DNA of 64,000 nucleotides from Methanosarcinaceae archaeon (GTDB lineage: Archaea > Halobacteriota > Methanosarcinia > Methanosarcinales > Methanosarcinaceae), in contig JAUWQD010000002.1 in NCBI GenBank assembly GCA_030611265.1, positions 1 to 64,000 of the forward strand, given 5' to 3'. The notes under the pieces are model-generated. The model searched no databases. It was not told where the DNA came from and saw only the letters and a program-made list of their open reading frames with translations. Both the position numbers and the translations under genes were made by a program. This document shows, piece after piece, positions 27,199 to 35,453 of this stretch (its first letter is position 1; every line of letters begins with the position of its first letter).

Positions 27199-28551
27199 AT
27201 GAAATCTACTAAAATCATTATCATCGGTCTTGGTGTTGGCGGCTTTATTGCCTCAAAGACCGCAAAAAAAGTAAATCCTGATGTAGAGATAACAATTATC
27301 GATGAAAAAGAGTATGACATGTTCTCCCCCTGCGGGCTGCCTTTTGTAATGGAAGGTGTGGTCGATGAGTTCGATGACATTATACACAGCTTGCCTATAG
27401 AGAAAATGGACATGGTCAAACTTTTAAAACACAAAGTGACTTTGATCGACCCTGACAACAAAGTGGTTAATGCTGTCGATATGACCACTAACGAAGAAAA
27501 GTCCATACCATACGATTCCGTAATAATCGCAACCGGTGCAAGCCCCTTCGTGCCACCGATCCCGGGTGCGCATGAGTACATGGACAAAGGTGTCTTTGTA
27601 GTCAGCAATCCCGAAAACTCAAAAGCAATCGTTGAATATTCCAAAAACGTATCCCATACCACTGTTGTCGGAGCAGGTGCAATTGGTCTTGAAACGGCTG
27701 CAGCAATTGCAGCACATGATATCGATGTGACGATTGTCGAAATGCTTCCAAACTCATTCCCAAGGGCAATCGATCCTGATATTGCAAGGATTCTTGACAA
27801 ATCACTCAAGAAAAGCGGTATTAAACTAATGATGGGCGCATCTTTGGAGAAAGTGTCAGGCAGTGATAATGTGACCTCCATAACCGTGGCTGGCAAGGAG
27901 ATAAAAACTGACATGGTGATAATGGCTGCCGGCGTGCGTCCAAATCTGGAACTGGCAAAGGATGCCGGATGTGCTTTGGGCAACTGGGCCATCAAGACGA
28001 ACACGAAGATGGAAACAAGTATTCCAGGCATCTATGCGATCGGCGATTGTGTCGAGACCGTAAGCCCGATAAATCACATGCCTTGGATGTCCCAGCTGGC
28101 AACCACTGCATATCGTCAGGGAATCACAGCCGGCACGAACGCTGCCGGTGGATATGATTCGTTTGAAGGCTCTCTTACCACTTTTGTATCAGTTGTTGGC
28201 AACATGGAAGTTGCAGCGACCGGATTTAATCAGTTCTTTGCAAAAGCAGCCGGATACGAAGTTGTCATTGGAAAAGCAAGCGGTCTCACAAAACCGGACT
28301 GGTACCCGGGTGGCAAAGAAGTAACCGTAAAGGTACTGGCAGATGCCAGAACCGGCAAGGTAATTGGTGGTCAGGCGATTGGTGAAGAAGGTGCAGCAGC
28401 AAGGGTGAACCTGATATCTGTCGCAATCAAAGCCGGCATGAATGTGCACGACCTCTACGGTGTGGAACTTGCATATTGCCCGGCAGTGTCCGAAACATAC
28501 GGCCCACTGTCAAAAGCATGTGAATTCGCAATTCGCAAATTGAAGAAATGA
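27199..28551 (+). CDS. CoA-disulfide reductase / NADH oxidase family flavoprotein
   Basis: A 450-residue FAD- and NAD(P)H-dependent pyridine-nucleotide-disulfide oxidoreductase. FAD-binding start STKIIIIGLGVGGFIA, active-site single cysteine in MFSPCGLPF (near residue 42), NAD motif TVVGAGAIGLETAAAIA, second FAD motif GIYAIGDCVE. The single redox cysteine matches CoA-disulfide reductases and NADH peroxidases or oxidases. ATG 27199 is preferred to a TTG at 27181 by spacing to GGAG. Likely role: thiol or peroxide redox homeostasis in an anaerobe; the precise substrate is open. Confidence 0.85.
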   Translation: MKSTKIIIIGLGVGGFIASKTAKKVNPDVEITIIDEKEYDMFSPCGLPFVMEGVVDEFDDIIHSLPIEKMDMVKLLKHKVTLIDPDNKVVNAVDMTTNEEKSIPYDSVIIATGASPFVPPIPGAHEYMDKGVFVVSNPENSKAIVEYSKNVSHTTVVGAGAIGLETAAAIAAHDIDVTIVEMLPNSFPRAIDPDIARILDKSLKKSGIKLMMGASLEKVSGSDNVTSITVAGKEIKTDMVIMAAGVRPNLELAKDAGCALGNWAIKTNTKMETSIPGIYAIGDCVETVSPINHMPWMSQLATTAYRQGITAGTNAAGGYDSFEGSLTTFVSVVGNMEVAATGFNQFFAKAAGYEVVIGKASGLTKPDWYPGGKEVTVKVLADARTGKVIGGQAIGEEGAAARVNLISVAIKAGMNVHDLYGVELAYCPAVSETYGPLSKACEFAIRKLKK

Positions 28552-28599
28552 TATATAGATTCATCAAATATATACATCAGTTATATTGGTTGAGTAAAA

Positions 28600-29574
28600 A
28601 TGACAGACCCACAGATAGAGCGCAAACTCATTGAAATTATGAGAGTGATCAGCGAAAACGACAAGCCAATCGGCGCAAGGAACATCGCTGATGAACTTAA
28701 TGACCGTGGATATGGCATAGGTGAACGTGCCGTACGTTATCATTTAAGGATACTGGATGAACGTGGACTCACAAAAAAGCACGGGTATGCCGGGCGCACA
28801 GTGACTGAGTTGGGTCAAAGAGAACTCAAGGAAGCGCTTATTGGAGATCGCCTTGGTTTTGTGATCACACGCATTGAGGATCTGATCTACAAAACCGATT
28901 ACGATCTTGAATCCAAAACCGGAAACGTCATTGTGAACATGTCCAATATCGACAAAGATGATTTCGATGATGTTGCAGATATCATGAGATATGCCGCACA
29001 AGGCGGTGCAACGATCAGCCCCCGCGTCAAGATATTTGATGAGGATTCCAACACAGATGTCTATGTGCCGGAAGGCAAATTGGCAATAGCAACCGTTTGC
29101 AGCATAACATTTGATGGTCTTTTGCTCAAGAACGGCATTCCGGTTGAACCTGCCTACGGCGGAATACTGGAACTTAAGGATCATAAACCTACCAGATTCC
29201 TTGACCTCATATCATACAGCGGCACATCAATTGACCCGATCAAGATATTTATGAGCAGGCATTCAACATCTGTTCTGGATGTATTGGAAACGGGTACAGG
29301 CACGATGCTTGCAAACATGCGCCAGATTCCTGCATCAGCCGCTGAAAAAGCCCATGATGTACTGGAACTGGCAAAGAAGTCTGACATAAGCGGTGCAGTC
29401 ACAATAGGCGGAGATGGCGAAGCCATGTTTGGTGCGCCGGTCGAGGTCGGCAAATCAGGACTCCCTGTTTTTGTAGGTGTAAATGCTATCGCAGCCGTGG
29501 AAGAAACAGGCATTGAAGTTACCACATATCCGGTTTCGACTGTGCTGGAATATAACACCATGTCAGAAATTTAA
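28600..29574 (+). CDS. nrpR: Nitrogen regulator NrpR
   Basis: A 324-residue NrpR-type repressor. Residues 1-75 form a winged helix (IGARNIADELNDRGYGIGERAVRYHLRILDERGL); the rest is one NrpR effector domain, with GNVIVNMSNID, YGGILEL and GTMLANMRQIPASA among its recognisable stretches. NrpR binds operators of nif and gln genes and releases them when 2-oxoglutarate builds up. A winged helix with a single effector domain is the NrpRI form of Methanosarcina, which works with a separate NrpRII that has only the effector domain; NrpRII is not in this window. The GGTA-N6-TACC site upstream of glnA is a predicted target. Confidence 0.92.
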   Translation: MTDPQIERKLIEIMRVISENDKPIGARNIADELNDRGYGIGERAVRYHLRILDERGLTKKHGYAGRTVTELGQRELKEALIGDRLGFVITRIEDLIYKTDYDLESKTGNVIVNMSNIDKDDFDDVADIMRYAAQGGATISPRVKIFDEDSNTDVYVPEGKLAIATVCSITFDGLLLKNGIPVEPAYGGILELKDHKPTRFLDLISYSGTSIDPIKIFMSRHSTSVLDVLETGTGTMLANMRQIPASAAEKAHDVLELAKKSDISGAVTIGGDGEAMFGAPVEVGKSGLPVFVGVNAIAAVEETGIEVTTYPVSTVLEYNTMSEI

Positions 29575-29612
29575 GTATAATCAATTCAAGTGCTTAAAGT
29601 ATAGGTGATCGA

Positions 29613-30359
29613 ATGGAAGAATGGAGAGTAATCGATTTTGGAAAGGTGGACATAAGATACATGATGGCAATGAACGAAGCCATCCTGAAAAATGATGAGG
29701 GGAATACCCTGATATTCTGGGATCCTACCAAGTCCATCATTTTGGGATATTTCCAAAAAGCTGCCGTGGAACTGGACCTTGAGAGATGTAAGGATTATAC
29801 AATTGTACGGCGCACAAGCGGCGGCGGAATTGCATACTCGGACGATTGGGGACGCCAGATAAACTACGGTGTCATTGGTACTGTGGATGACAAGTTGTTC
29901 CCGATAGATGTTACGGATTCATACCACCAGATACTTGGCATGCTCATCGAAACCCTGCGCGAGTATGGATTGAATGCAGAGTTCAGACCTATTAATGATA
30001 TAATCGTTGACGGCAAGAAGATCTCAGGCAATGCACAGACAAGATGGAGCGGTAAACTTCTCCAGCACGGCACGCTGTTATTGGATTTCGACATAAAGGA
30101 CATGCTTCGTATCACAAATATCCCGCTTGAGAAGATCAGCGATAAACAGGTTGCATCCATTGAAGAAGGGATGACCTGGATGGATAAGGAACTGCCTGAA
30201 AAACTCGATATGGAAGAAGTCAAGCAAGTGATGCGACGCAAGTTCGAGGAACTATTTAGCGTAAAACTTGTCGAATCAAGACCAAGCGAAAGCGAGGAAA
30301 AGATGGCGCAGGAATTGTTGCCTAAGTATGAATCGGATGAATGGACGTATCGGTTGTAG
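29613..30359 (+). CDS. lplA: Lipoate-protein ligase A family protein
   Basis: A 248-residue LplA catalytic domain. Motifs: VRRTSGGGIAYSDDW and INDIIVDGKKISGNAQTR with the catalytic lysine region. It lacks the C-terminal accessory domain of bacterial LplA, which archaea supply as a separate protein (LplB). It would attach lipoate to a carrier such as the GcvH-like protein whose remnant lies 1.2 kb away. The last 28 bases of the block 30298-30325 recur at 31863-31890, joined to that gcvH remnant. Confidence 0.85.
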   Translation: MEEWRVIDFGKVDIRYMMAMNEAILKNDEGNTLIFWDPTKSIILGYFQKAAVELDLERCKDYTIVRRTSGGGIAYSDDWGRQINYGVIGTVDDKLFPIDVTDSYHQILGMLIETLREYGLNAEFRPINDIIVDGKKISGNAQTRWSGKLLQHGTLLLDFDIKDMLRITNIPLEKISDKQVASIEEGMTWMDKELPEKLDMEEVKQVMRRKFEELFSVKLVESRPSESEEKMAQELLPKYESDEWTYRL

Positions 30360-30436
30360 GAATTGAAGTCACGGACCTCGGACGGCGCTACACTATGTCC
30401 AAGGCATTAAGACGATACCTGGAAAATCTATTGTAA
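30341..30436 (+). CDS. Possible 31-residue small protein
   Basis: A short frame begins at an ATG inside the lplA end and runs 31 codons in another frame, giving VSVVGIEVTDLGRRY and then SKALRRYLENLL. It has no ribosome site of note. Its second half reads like a helix with alternating charge. It may be a real small gene, a piece of a lost one, or chance. Confidence 0.2.
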   Translation: MDVSVVGIEVTDLGRRYTMSKALRRYLENLL

Positions 30437-30588
30437 TAAGATTATATAATTATATGCTCCATGTGACAGATATTTAAATGTATGATGAATTGATGCCACG
30501 TACATTTCAAAAATTATATAACCTTCAAATATCTTTCTTATATATTAGTACGAGAATTTATATTGCGACAAAATCAAGAGGCAAAATA

Positions 30589-31383
30589 TTGGCTAAAAAG
30601 AAATGTTTTATAATTATGCCCATTTCAACTCCAGAGAATTTGTTGAACAATTATTCAAATGATAAAGATCATTTTGATCACGTTTTAGAACATCTTTTAA
30701 AACCTTCTCTTGAAAAGGTTGACTTAGAACCAATTTCTCCAAAAACGAAAGGTTCAGAACTCATTCATGGTGAAATAATTAAGAATATTGAAATTGCTGA
30801 TTTAGTTCTGTGTGATATGTCTACCCTTAATCCAAATGTTTTTTTTGAATTAGGGATAAGAACAGCTTTGAATAAACCTGTATGTTTGATTAAAGATGAT
30901 GTCACACCAAAAATTCCTTTTGATGCATCAATTATAAATCATCATGAATATTTAAGCGCATTAAGTCCTTGGACATTAAATAATGAAATTAATGACTTAG
31001 TTAATCATATTGAAGAGAGTCAGAAAAGAAATGATGATACAAATTCATTGTGGAAATATTTCAGCCTCAGTTCAACAGCCCATCCTGTTGAGCCAGAAGA
31101 AGGAACAGATGGAAAGATTGATTATCTAACAATGCAAATCGAAGCACTTAGAGATCAACTAAGGCCAACAAAGACTATGTCAGATGAATTATTTGACATT
31201 ATCTCTAGAATTGGTAATCAGCGTGGTGAAAATATCGAAAGCTATAAACTTTCTGGCGAGACTTTGACAATTTTTCTTAAAGAAAAACCATCCCTTGAAT
31301 TTTTAGTGGATGTTGAAAATATAAGTAGGAAATACGAAAAGAAACTACAATTAATGGATTTATCTGGCAATTTACTATATTAG
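30589..31383 (+). CDS. TIR / deoxyribosyltransferase-like protein
   Basis: About 264 residues from a TTG at 30589 with AGAGG upstream; an ATG at 30478 would add 37 residues that do not fit the domain. The first 130 residues have the Rossmann-like fold pattern of nucleoside 2-deoxyribosyltransferase and TIR-like domains: KKCFIIMPIS, an acid-rich helix, IEIADLVLCDMSTLNPNVFFELGIRTALN, with the glutamate of FELG as likely catalytic residue, then KPVCLIKDD. A coiled C-terminal part follows. Such domains occur as nucleotide- or NAD-processing effectors in defence systems. The gene is more AT-rich than lplA. Confidence 0.6.
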   Translation: MAKKKCFIIMPISTPENLLNNYSNDKDHFDHVLEHLLKPSLEKVDLEPISPKTKGSELIHGEIIKNIEIADLVLCDMSTLNPNVFFELGIRTALNKPVCLIKDDVTPKIPFDASIINHHEYLSALSPWTLNNEINDLVNHIEESQKRNDDTNSLWKYFSLSSTAHPVEPEEGTDGKIDYLTMQIEALRDQLRPTKTMSDELFDIISRIGNQRGENIESYKLSGETLTIFLKEKPSLEFLVDVENISRKYEKKLQLMDLSGNLLY

Positions 31384-31549
31384 TTCACATCAGACTTTTT
31401 TGATGTTATTTTTATATCCGAGTTGGCTACGGACTTAGCAGTTAGCAGATAAAATATAAAATAATATTGTACCTACATAGATGCGGTGAAATGTATTGTG
31501 TTATGAAACACCCTACCGTTTATTGTTTCCACATACACAAAAAAATCGT
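31384..31549. other. Gap between convergent genes
   Basis: The region separates the rightward TIR-like gene from the leftward gcvH remnant. It contains a short CATCAGACTTTTTTGATG hairpin (about 31388-31405) that may end the TIR-like gene, and nothing else that can be supported. Confidence 0.4.
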
Positions 31550-31574
31550 AAAAAAAGCAGGGGCTCATTGCCCC
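31550..31574 (-). terminator. Terminator of the gcvH remnant
   Basis: On the minus strand a GGGGC/GCCCC hairpin (31560-31574) with a five-base loop is followed by seven T residues. It begins just after the gcvH stop codon and is a textbook factor-independent-like signal. Confidence 0.7.
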
Positions 31575-31576
31575 AC

Positions 31577-31855
31577 CTATCTTGATGCGAGATCCTCTTC
31601 GAACCACGCTTTGACAGCATCACCGTGGACGAGTTTTGCCAGATCATCATCCAGATTGGATGGCTCGACAAGGATCAGCCAACTTTCCTCATACGGATCT
31701 TCTGCCAGCAATTCAAGATAGTTTTCGACATCCTCATTGACCTCAACGATCGTTCCGCCAACAGGCATGATCAAACCACCGACCCATTTTGCGGATTCCA
31801 GTGACCCAAATGCTTCACCTGCTTCGAATTCATCATCTTCCTCTGGCATGTCGAA
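31577..31855 (-). pseudogene. gcvH: gcvH fragment with displaced 5' end
   Basis: The C-terminal two thirds of a glycine-cleavage-H/lipoyl-carrier protein are intact: EFEAGEAFGSLESAKWVGGLIM with the lipoyl lysine, then GGTIVEVNEDVENYLELL and DPYEESWLILVEPS. The first 35-40 residues are missing. In their place the open frame reads back into sequence that is the antisense of a copy of the lplA 3' end (31863-31890). The frame stays open to 31930, so a chimeric 117-residue product is conceivable, but the lipoyl fold would lack its first strands. It is most likely inactivated by rearrangement. Confidence 0.7.
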
Positions 31856-31862
31856 AGCAAAT

Positions 31863-31890
31863 AAAAGATGGCGCAGGAATTGTTGCCTAA
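31863..31890 (+). repeat. 28-base copy of the lplA 3' end
   Basis: A 28-base exact match to 30298-30325 near the end of lplA, in the same orientation. It lies at the 5' boundary of the truncated gcvH. This marks a duplication or recombination joint between the two lipoate-related genes. Confidence 0.85.
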
Positions 31891-31922
31891 AGATGGGGGT
31901 ATCAGATTTGCCAAAGTTAGAT

Positions 31923-33182
31923 CTAACCATATTCCAAAAGCCATTTCCACAGTGGAATATACACGATCTGCTTATCGTCCACTATCACACTTAAATCCCG
32001 ATCTTTTGTCACAACATAGCCTGTATCAACATCGAATTTGTCAAGGAATTTCATCAACCCTTTGATGTCTTTTTTTCGGATATTGTCTCGATATTTGCAC
32101 TCGATCGGCATGATGACGTCATTCTTTACCAAAACACAATCCACTTCTGACGTGCCTTTTCTCCAGAAAAACTGCGCCTGGGATGAGTTGATAACAAGAT
32201 TTTCAACGATCCTGCCAAAGTCGGGATATTCGGCAAGGTGGAATAGCAGTGTTGAATTTGAGAGATATAGCCGCTTCATCTTCTTCTCAGTTGTGAGACG
32301 GTTCTTTGAGTAATTGTAGCATTTCTGTATCAGAAAACCTCTTTCCAGATAGGAGATATATTTTGTTATGGTCTTTCTGTTTATGCCAAGATCGCTTGCA
32401 AGGGTTGCATAATCGGTTACAATGCCCGGATTGGATGCTACAATCTTGACCAATTGCTTGAGTAGATCTTCATATTCGATCGGGAATACTTTTGGCAGGT
32501 CTTCGTATATCATTTTGCTGAATATGGATTCCAGATACATGTCAATAAAGGACTCATCTGCTGTGACAAGTTCGGGAAGCTGCCTTTTGATGTAAAGGAG
32601 CATCTGTTCTTTGAGATTTTCCTTGAACATGTCAGGTTTTTTTACCAAGTCGTTTTCACCTTTCAACCTGAGAAATTCGGTAAAACTCAGCACAGGAAGG
32701 TGGTAGAGGAATATCCTGCCGGCAAGGGATTCTTCTGCTTTTGTTTTCAGGAAAAGTGATGATGAACCGGAAACGAAAAATTTCATTTCGGGGTAGGTGT
32801 CATAATAGTATTTCACCTGATCCTGCCAGCCTTTAAGTTTCTGTATCTCATCGAGAAATACATAAAGTTTGCCGGCACCGATAATATCCGTGCCGATCCG
32901 TGATTGGAATTCATTTATTACTTCTTCAAGAGACGCCACTTTATCGTCAAAGGAAAAATAGAGTATCCTATCCCTTGCGACTCCTTCTTTTATCAGGAGG
33001 TCGATAACCTGCTTTAACATCACAGTCTTACCAGTTCTGCGCAGACCAATGATGCCTATGGTTTGTCTGGCATCAAGATGTTTTATGAGTTCATCGAACA
33101 GGTCTCTTTTTATTTCATACCCGTAGGTGAAATCTTCTCTCCAGTGCAGGTTGTATTTTGCTACGTTTATCATATTATTCAC
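31923..33182 (-). CDS. AAA+ ATPase with DUF4143-type C-terminal domain
   Basis: A 419-residue protein. N-terminal AAA domain (AAA_14): Walker A GLRRTGKTVMLKQV, Walker B KLYVFLDEIQKL, sensor FVSGSSSLFL. After residue about 210 a winged-helix segment (YATLASDLGINRKTITKYISYLERGFLI) leads to a C-terminal DUF4143 nuclease-like domain with AQFFWRKGTSEVDCVLV and IECKYRDNIRKKDIKGLMKFL, in which E and K of IECKYR could form a PD-(D/E)XK site. Start is GTG 33182 or ATG 33173; neither has a clear ribosome site. These proteins are common in archaeal accessory regions; function is unknown. Confidence 0.82.
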   Translation of the reverse strand: MNNMINVAKYNLHWREDFTYGYEIKRDLFDELIKHLDARQTIGIIGLRRTGKTVMLKQVIDLLIKEGVARDRILYFSFDDKVASLEEVINEFQSRIGTDIIGAGKLYVFLDEIQKLKGWQDQVKYYYDTYPEMKFFVSGSSSLFLKTKAEESLAGRIFLYHLPVLSFTEFLRLKGENDLVKKPDMFKENLKEQMLLYIKRQLPELVTADESFIDMYLESIFSKMIYEDLPKVFPIEYEDLLKQLVKIVASNPGIVTDYATLASDLGINRKTITKYISYLERGFLIQKCYNYSKNRLTTEKKMKRLYLSNSTLLFHLAEYPDFGRIVENLVINSSQAQFFWRKGTSEVDCVLVKNDVIMPIECKYRDNIRKKDIKGLMKFLDKFDVDTGYVVTKDRDLSVIVDDKQIVYIPLWKWLLEYG

Positions 33183-33281
33183 TTATATGGGTAGTTGCGT
33201 GGCTATATTATTTAATAATATGGGTATTGGAGTGGTCGTATTATTCGATAATATGGGTATTGGCGTGGTCATATTGTTCAA
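33183..33281. repeat. Tandem 33-base repeat, three units
   Basis: Three consecutive units of about 33 bases, of the form AATATGGGTATTGGNGTGGTC plus an AT-rich tail, cover the region immediately upstream of the leftward ATPase gene. Units 2 and 3 are nearly identical and unit 1 more diverged. There is no spacer, so it is not a CRISPR array. It may act on the ATPase promoter. Confidence 0.75.
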
Positions 33282-33312
33282 ATTATGAATTAAGATATTC
33301 ATTAACTATTGT

Positions 33313-33516
33313 TTCACCAATACTTATTATACTGTTGAAAGGCAGGATTCAGAGGATGTGAGGCAGAAGATACTGAGTATTTCTTATACTGACTGGAAGA
33401 AGATGGGGTTCTCTAAGGGAACTTTGCATTATATGAAAGAGAATGCTAAGGATGATAAGCCGTTTACGTTGAATGCTCATGTGAGGGAGAGGGTGAGGAC
33501 TTTTTCAAAAACATAA
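33313..33516 (+). pseudogene. cas1: C-terminal remnant of cas1
   Basis: Reading in the frame of GTG 33358 gives VRQKILSISYTDW, then KKMGFSKGTLHYMKENA, then KDDKPFTLNAHVRERV and a TAA at 33514. This is the recognisable C-terminus of the CRISPR adaptation integrase Cas1. No N-terminal part, cas2 or CRISPR array is found nearby. The fragment is likely a relic of a lost CRISPR-Cas locus. Confidence 0.75.
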
Positions 33517-33556
33517 ATGCAGTTTTTTAAAAACAAAACCTATAATACACAAAAAG

Positions 33557-34261
33557 TTGTTAAACTTTATTGATATGTGCAATAAAAAGAAGCAAAATAA
33601 AGATATTGATCAGAGTTTAGCATTTTGTTCTCTTGAGGGTATTGAAATACCATCACTTACACTCTCTGAATCACTAAAAAACATTGCCAACGTGCAAAGC
33701 TTAGCACTTAAATCCTTTAAGGGCATTGAAATTTATCCCACAAAACCTCTGAAAATTCCGATTGTTCCAATATTGGAATATGAAAGAAACAAAAATAAAG
33801 ATGATTTACAAATAGAAGCTAAAGTTGCTTATGACACAAACAATCTTGATTTTACCAAAAAAGCATATGAGTTTCTTTGTGACTTAGAAGTATGTTTACG
33901 ATCTTTAATTCATGAAAGAATTGTTATTCCTTATGAATCCAACATCAAATCTAAAATTCCTGAAGAGATTTTAAAAAAATGGGACGAAAAAAAGGCAAAA
34001 GATCCCCAGAATTGTGAGAATAACAAATTAATTGATTACAGTGATTTTACTGATTTAAAGATAATTCTTGAAAAAGGACGAAATAAAGACTTGTTTAGCG
34101 ACCTTTTCAATTATGAACAGTATAAAGCTTTAATAACAAAGCTGCATGAATTAGATTCGATTAGAAAAGCAATTGCTCATTTTAGACCTTTGACAAAAAG
34201 AGATTTAACACGATTAACGCTCTATCATTATGACATTTTGACTATTGTCCAGAGTAGATAA
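33557..34261 (+). CDS. Swt1-like HEPN domain protein
   Basis: A 234-residue AT-rich gene. The C-terminal half resembles the Swt1-type HEPN domain: AYEFLCDLEVCLRSLIHERI, then a DEKKAKDPQN loop, LIDYSDFTDLKIIL, and the motif RKAIAH (R about 203, H about 208), the R-x4-H pair of HEPN ribonucleases. The N-terminal 85 residues are not recognised. Start is TTG 33557 or ATG 33575. HEPN proteins often serve as RNA-cutting effectors in toxin-antitoxin or abortive-infection systems; no partner antitoxin is adjacent. Confidence 0.6.
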   Translation: MLNFIDMCNKKKQNKDIDQSLAFCSLEGIEIPSLTLSESLKNIANVQSLALKSFKGIEIYPTKPLKIPIVPILEYERNKNKDDLQIEAKVAYDTNNLDFTKKAYEFLCDLEVCLRSLIHERIVIPYESNIKSKIPEEILKKWDEKKAKDPQNCENNKLIDYSDFTDLKIILEKGRNKDLFSDLFNYEQYKALITKLHELDSIRKAIAHFRPLTKRDLTRLTLYHYDILTIVQSR

Positions 34262-34342
34262 ATTCTTTTTATGATTTTTAAATTACATACATTATTTCAA
34301 AGAGATCGGGTTTTTACAGTTACCTATTACCCCAAAAAAAAA

Positions 34343-34427
34343 TGCGAAGGGTGGGATTCGAACCCACGAAAACCTGCGTTACTGGATCTTAAGTCCAGCG
34401 CCTTTGACCTAGCTGGGCTACCCTCGC
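34343..34427 (-). tRNA. tRNA-Leu (UAA anticodon)
   Basis: The minus strand folds as a class II tRNA: acceptor stem GCGAGGG with CCTTCGC, anticodon stem CTGGA/TCCAG with loop CTTAAGA (anticodon TAA), a long variable arm, and T-arm GTGGGTTCGAATCCCAC. The CCA end is not encoded. About 85 bases. Confidence 0.95.
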
Positions 34428-34655
34428 GCCTATTGTAAAACTCATCATGCGCTGTTCGAGATATCGAACTGAGCAGGACACCACATAATTATATTTAACG
34501 TACTTAAGCCTTGTTCTTAACGCAGTATAAAGGCGCTGTCTATTGGGGTGGCTGGCGGTTTTTGCGGCGCTGATCTCTGCCACTTTCGGGTGGCAGTACT
34601 TAACTGCCAAGGCAAGTAGGTAAACTTAAATTACTATTGGGAACAATGAAAATTC
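34428..34655. other. Gap between tRNA-Leu and the MBL-fold gene
   Basis: A dyad GTTCGA/TCGAAC (34454-34469) and a hairpin TGCCAC/GTGGCA (about 34576-34597) are present. A TATA-like stretch near 34488-34498 on the minus strand is a candidate tRNA promoter. No gene is supported. Confidence 0.4.
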
Positions 34656-35429
34656 ATGAAAATAACATTTTTAGGAACAGGTGTTGCGATTCCGCAACCC
34701 AATAGGGTGCAGTCAGGCATGATAATTGAGGTCGACTCAAAGCCGATCCTGTTCGACTGTGGGGGCGGCGTATTGAACCGCATATTCGAAAGCAATTACG
34801 ATCACACAGACATCGATACGATTGTGCTTTCTCATCTGCATCTTGACCATGTGGCAGATGTCCTGTGCCTCATCAAAGCCAACTGGCTCTGCGACAAGAC
34901 CGATGTCACAATATATGGTCCGAAAGGCACACAACAGTGGATATCGGGTCTGCTTGAGATTTATGACTACATGCAGGGCAAGGTAGACATCAGTGTAACA
35001 GAGGTCGCCGCCGGTGAAATGTTCACGCCAGATGGCGTAAGTTGTAAGATCACCTGTGCATCGGGTGTACACAGTGTACCCTCACTTGGCTACAGGATCG
35101 AGTCCGGCGGCGCAACAGTCGTATACTCTGGGGACACCGAACCATGCGATCCTATCATGAACTTGTGTGATGATGATGGTGCTGGTGTCGATGTTTTGGT
35201 TCATGAGTGCTCATTCCCGATCGGGTTCGAGGTCACGAATCACACCACGCCTGACATGCTGGCTGGTTACATGGATGAACATGGTCTGAAAAATACAGTC
35301 GACAGGCTCTATTTGACGCATTTATATCCTCACATGCAGAGGCACGAAGGGGAATCTGTTGAACTTCTTCAACAATACTTTAAAGGGGGCGCGCGGGTCG
35401 CCTCTGATCTGCTGGAGATTGAAGTGTGA
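34656..35429 (+). CDS. RNase Z-like metallo-beta-lactamase fold protein
   Basis: A 257-residue metallo-beta-lactamase fold hydrolase. Metal motif SHLHLDH (near residue 62), later histidines in GVHSVPSLGYRI and a CSFP segment; aspartate in YSGDTEP; final histidine in LTHLYPH. This is the layout of the ribonuclease Z/ElaC group, but it lacks the full exosite of authentic tRNase Z, so it may be a related hydrolase. Part of the gene is duplicated at 36395-36556. Confidence 0.75.
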   Translation: MKITFLGTGVAIPQPNRVQSGMIIEVDSKPILFDCGGGVLNRIFESNYDHTDIDTIVLSHLHLDHVADVLCLIKANWLCDKTDVTIYGPKGTQQWISGLLEIYDYMQGKVDISVTEVAAGEMFTPDGVSCKITCASGVHSVPSLGYRIESGGATVVYSGDTEPCDPIMNLCDDDGAGVDVLVHECSFPIGFEVTNHTTPDMLAGYMDEHGLKNTVDRLYLTHLYPHMQRHEGESVELLQQYFKGGARVASDLLEIEV

Positions 35430-35453
35430 AAAAACCAACGAATAATTAATTAA

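Noticed and set aside
27135-28031. Long minus-strand frame opposite the flavoprotein gene
   Set aside because: It is a mirror of the coding bias of the flavoprotein gene; its translation is serine/isoleucine-rich and has no domain.
33183-33281. CRISPR array next to the cas1 relic
   Set aside because: The three 33-base units are contiguous, without unique spacers, so this is a tandem repeat and not an array.
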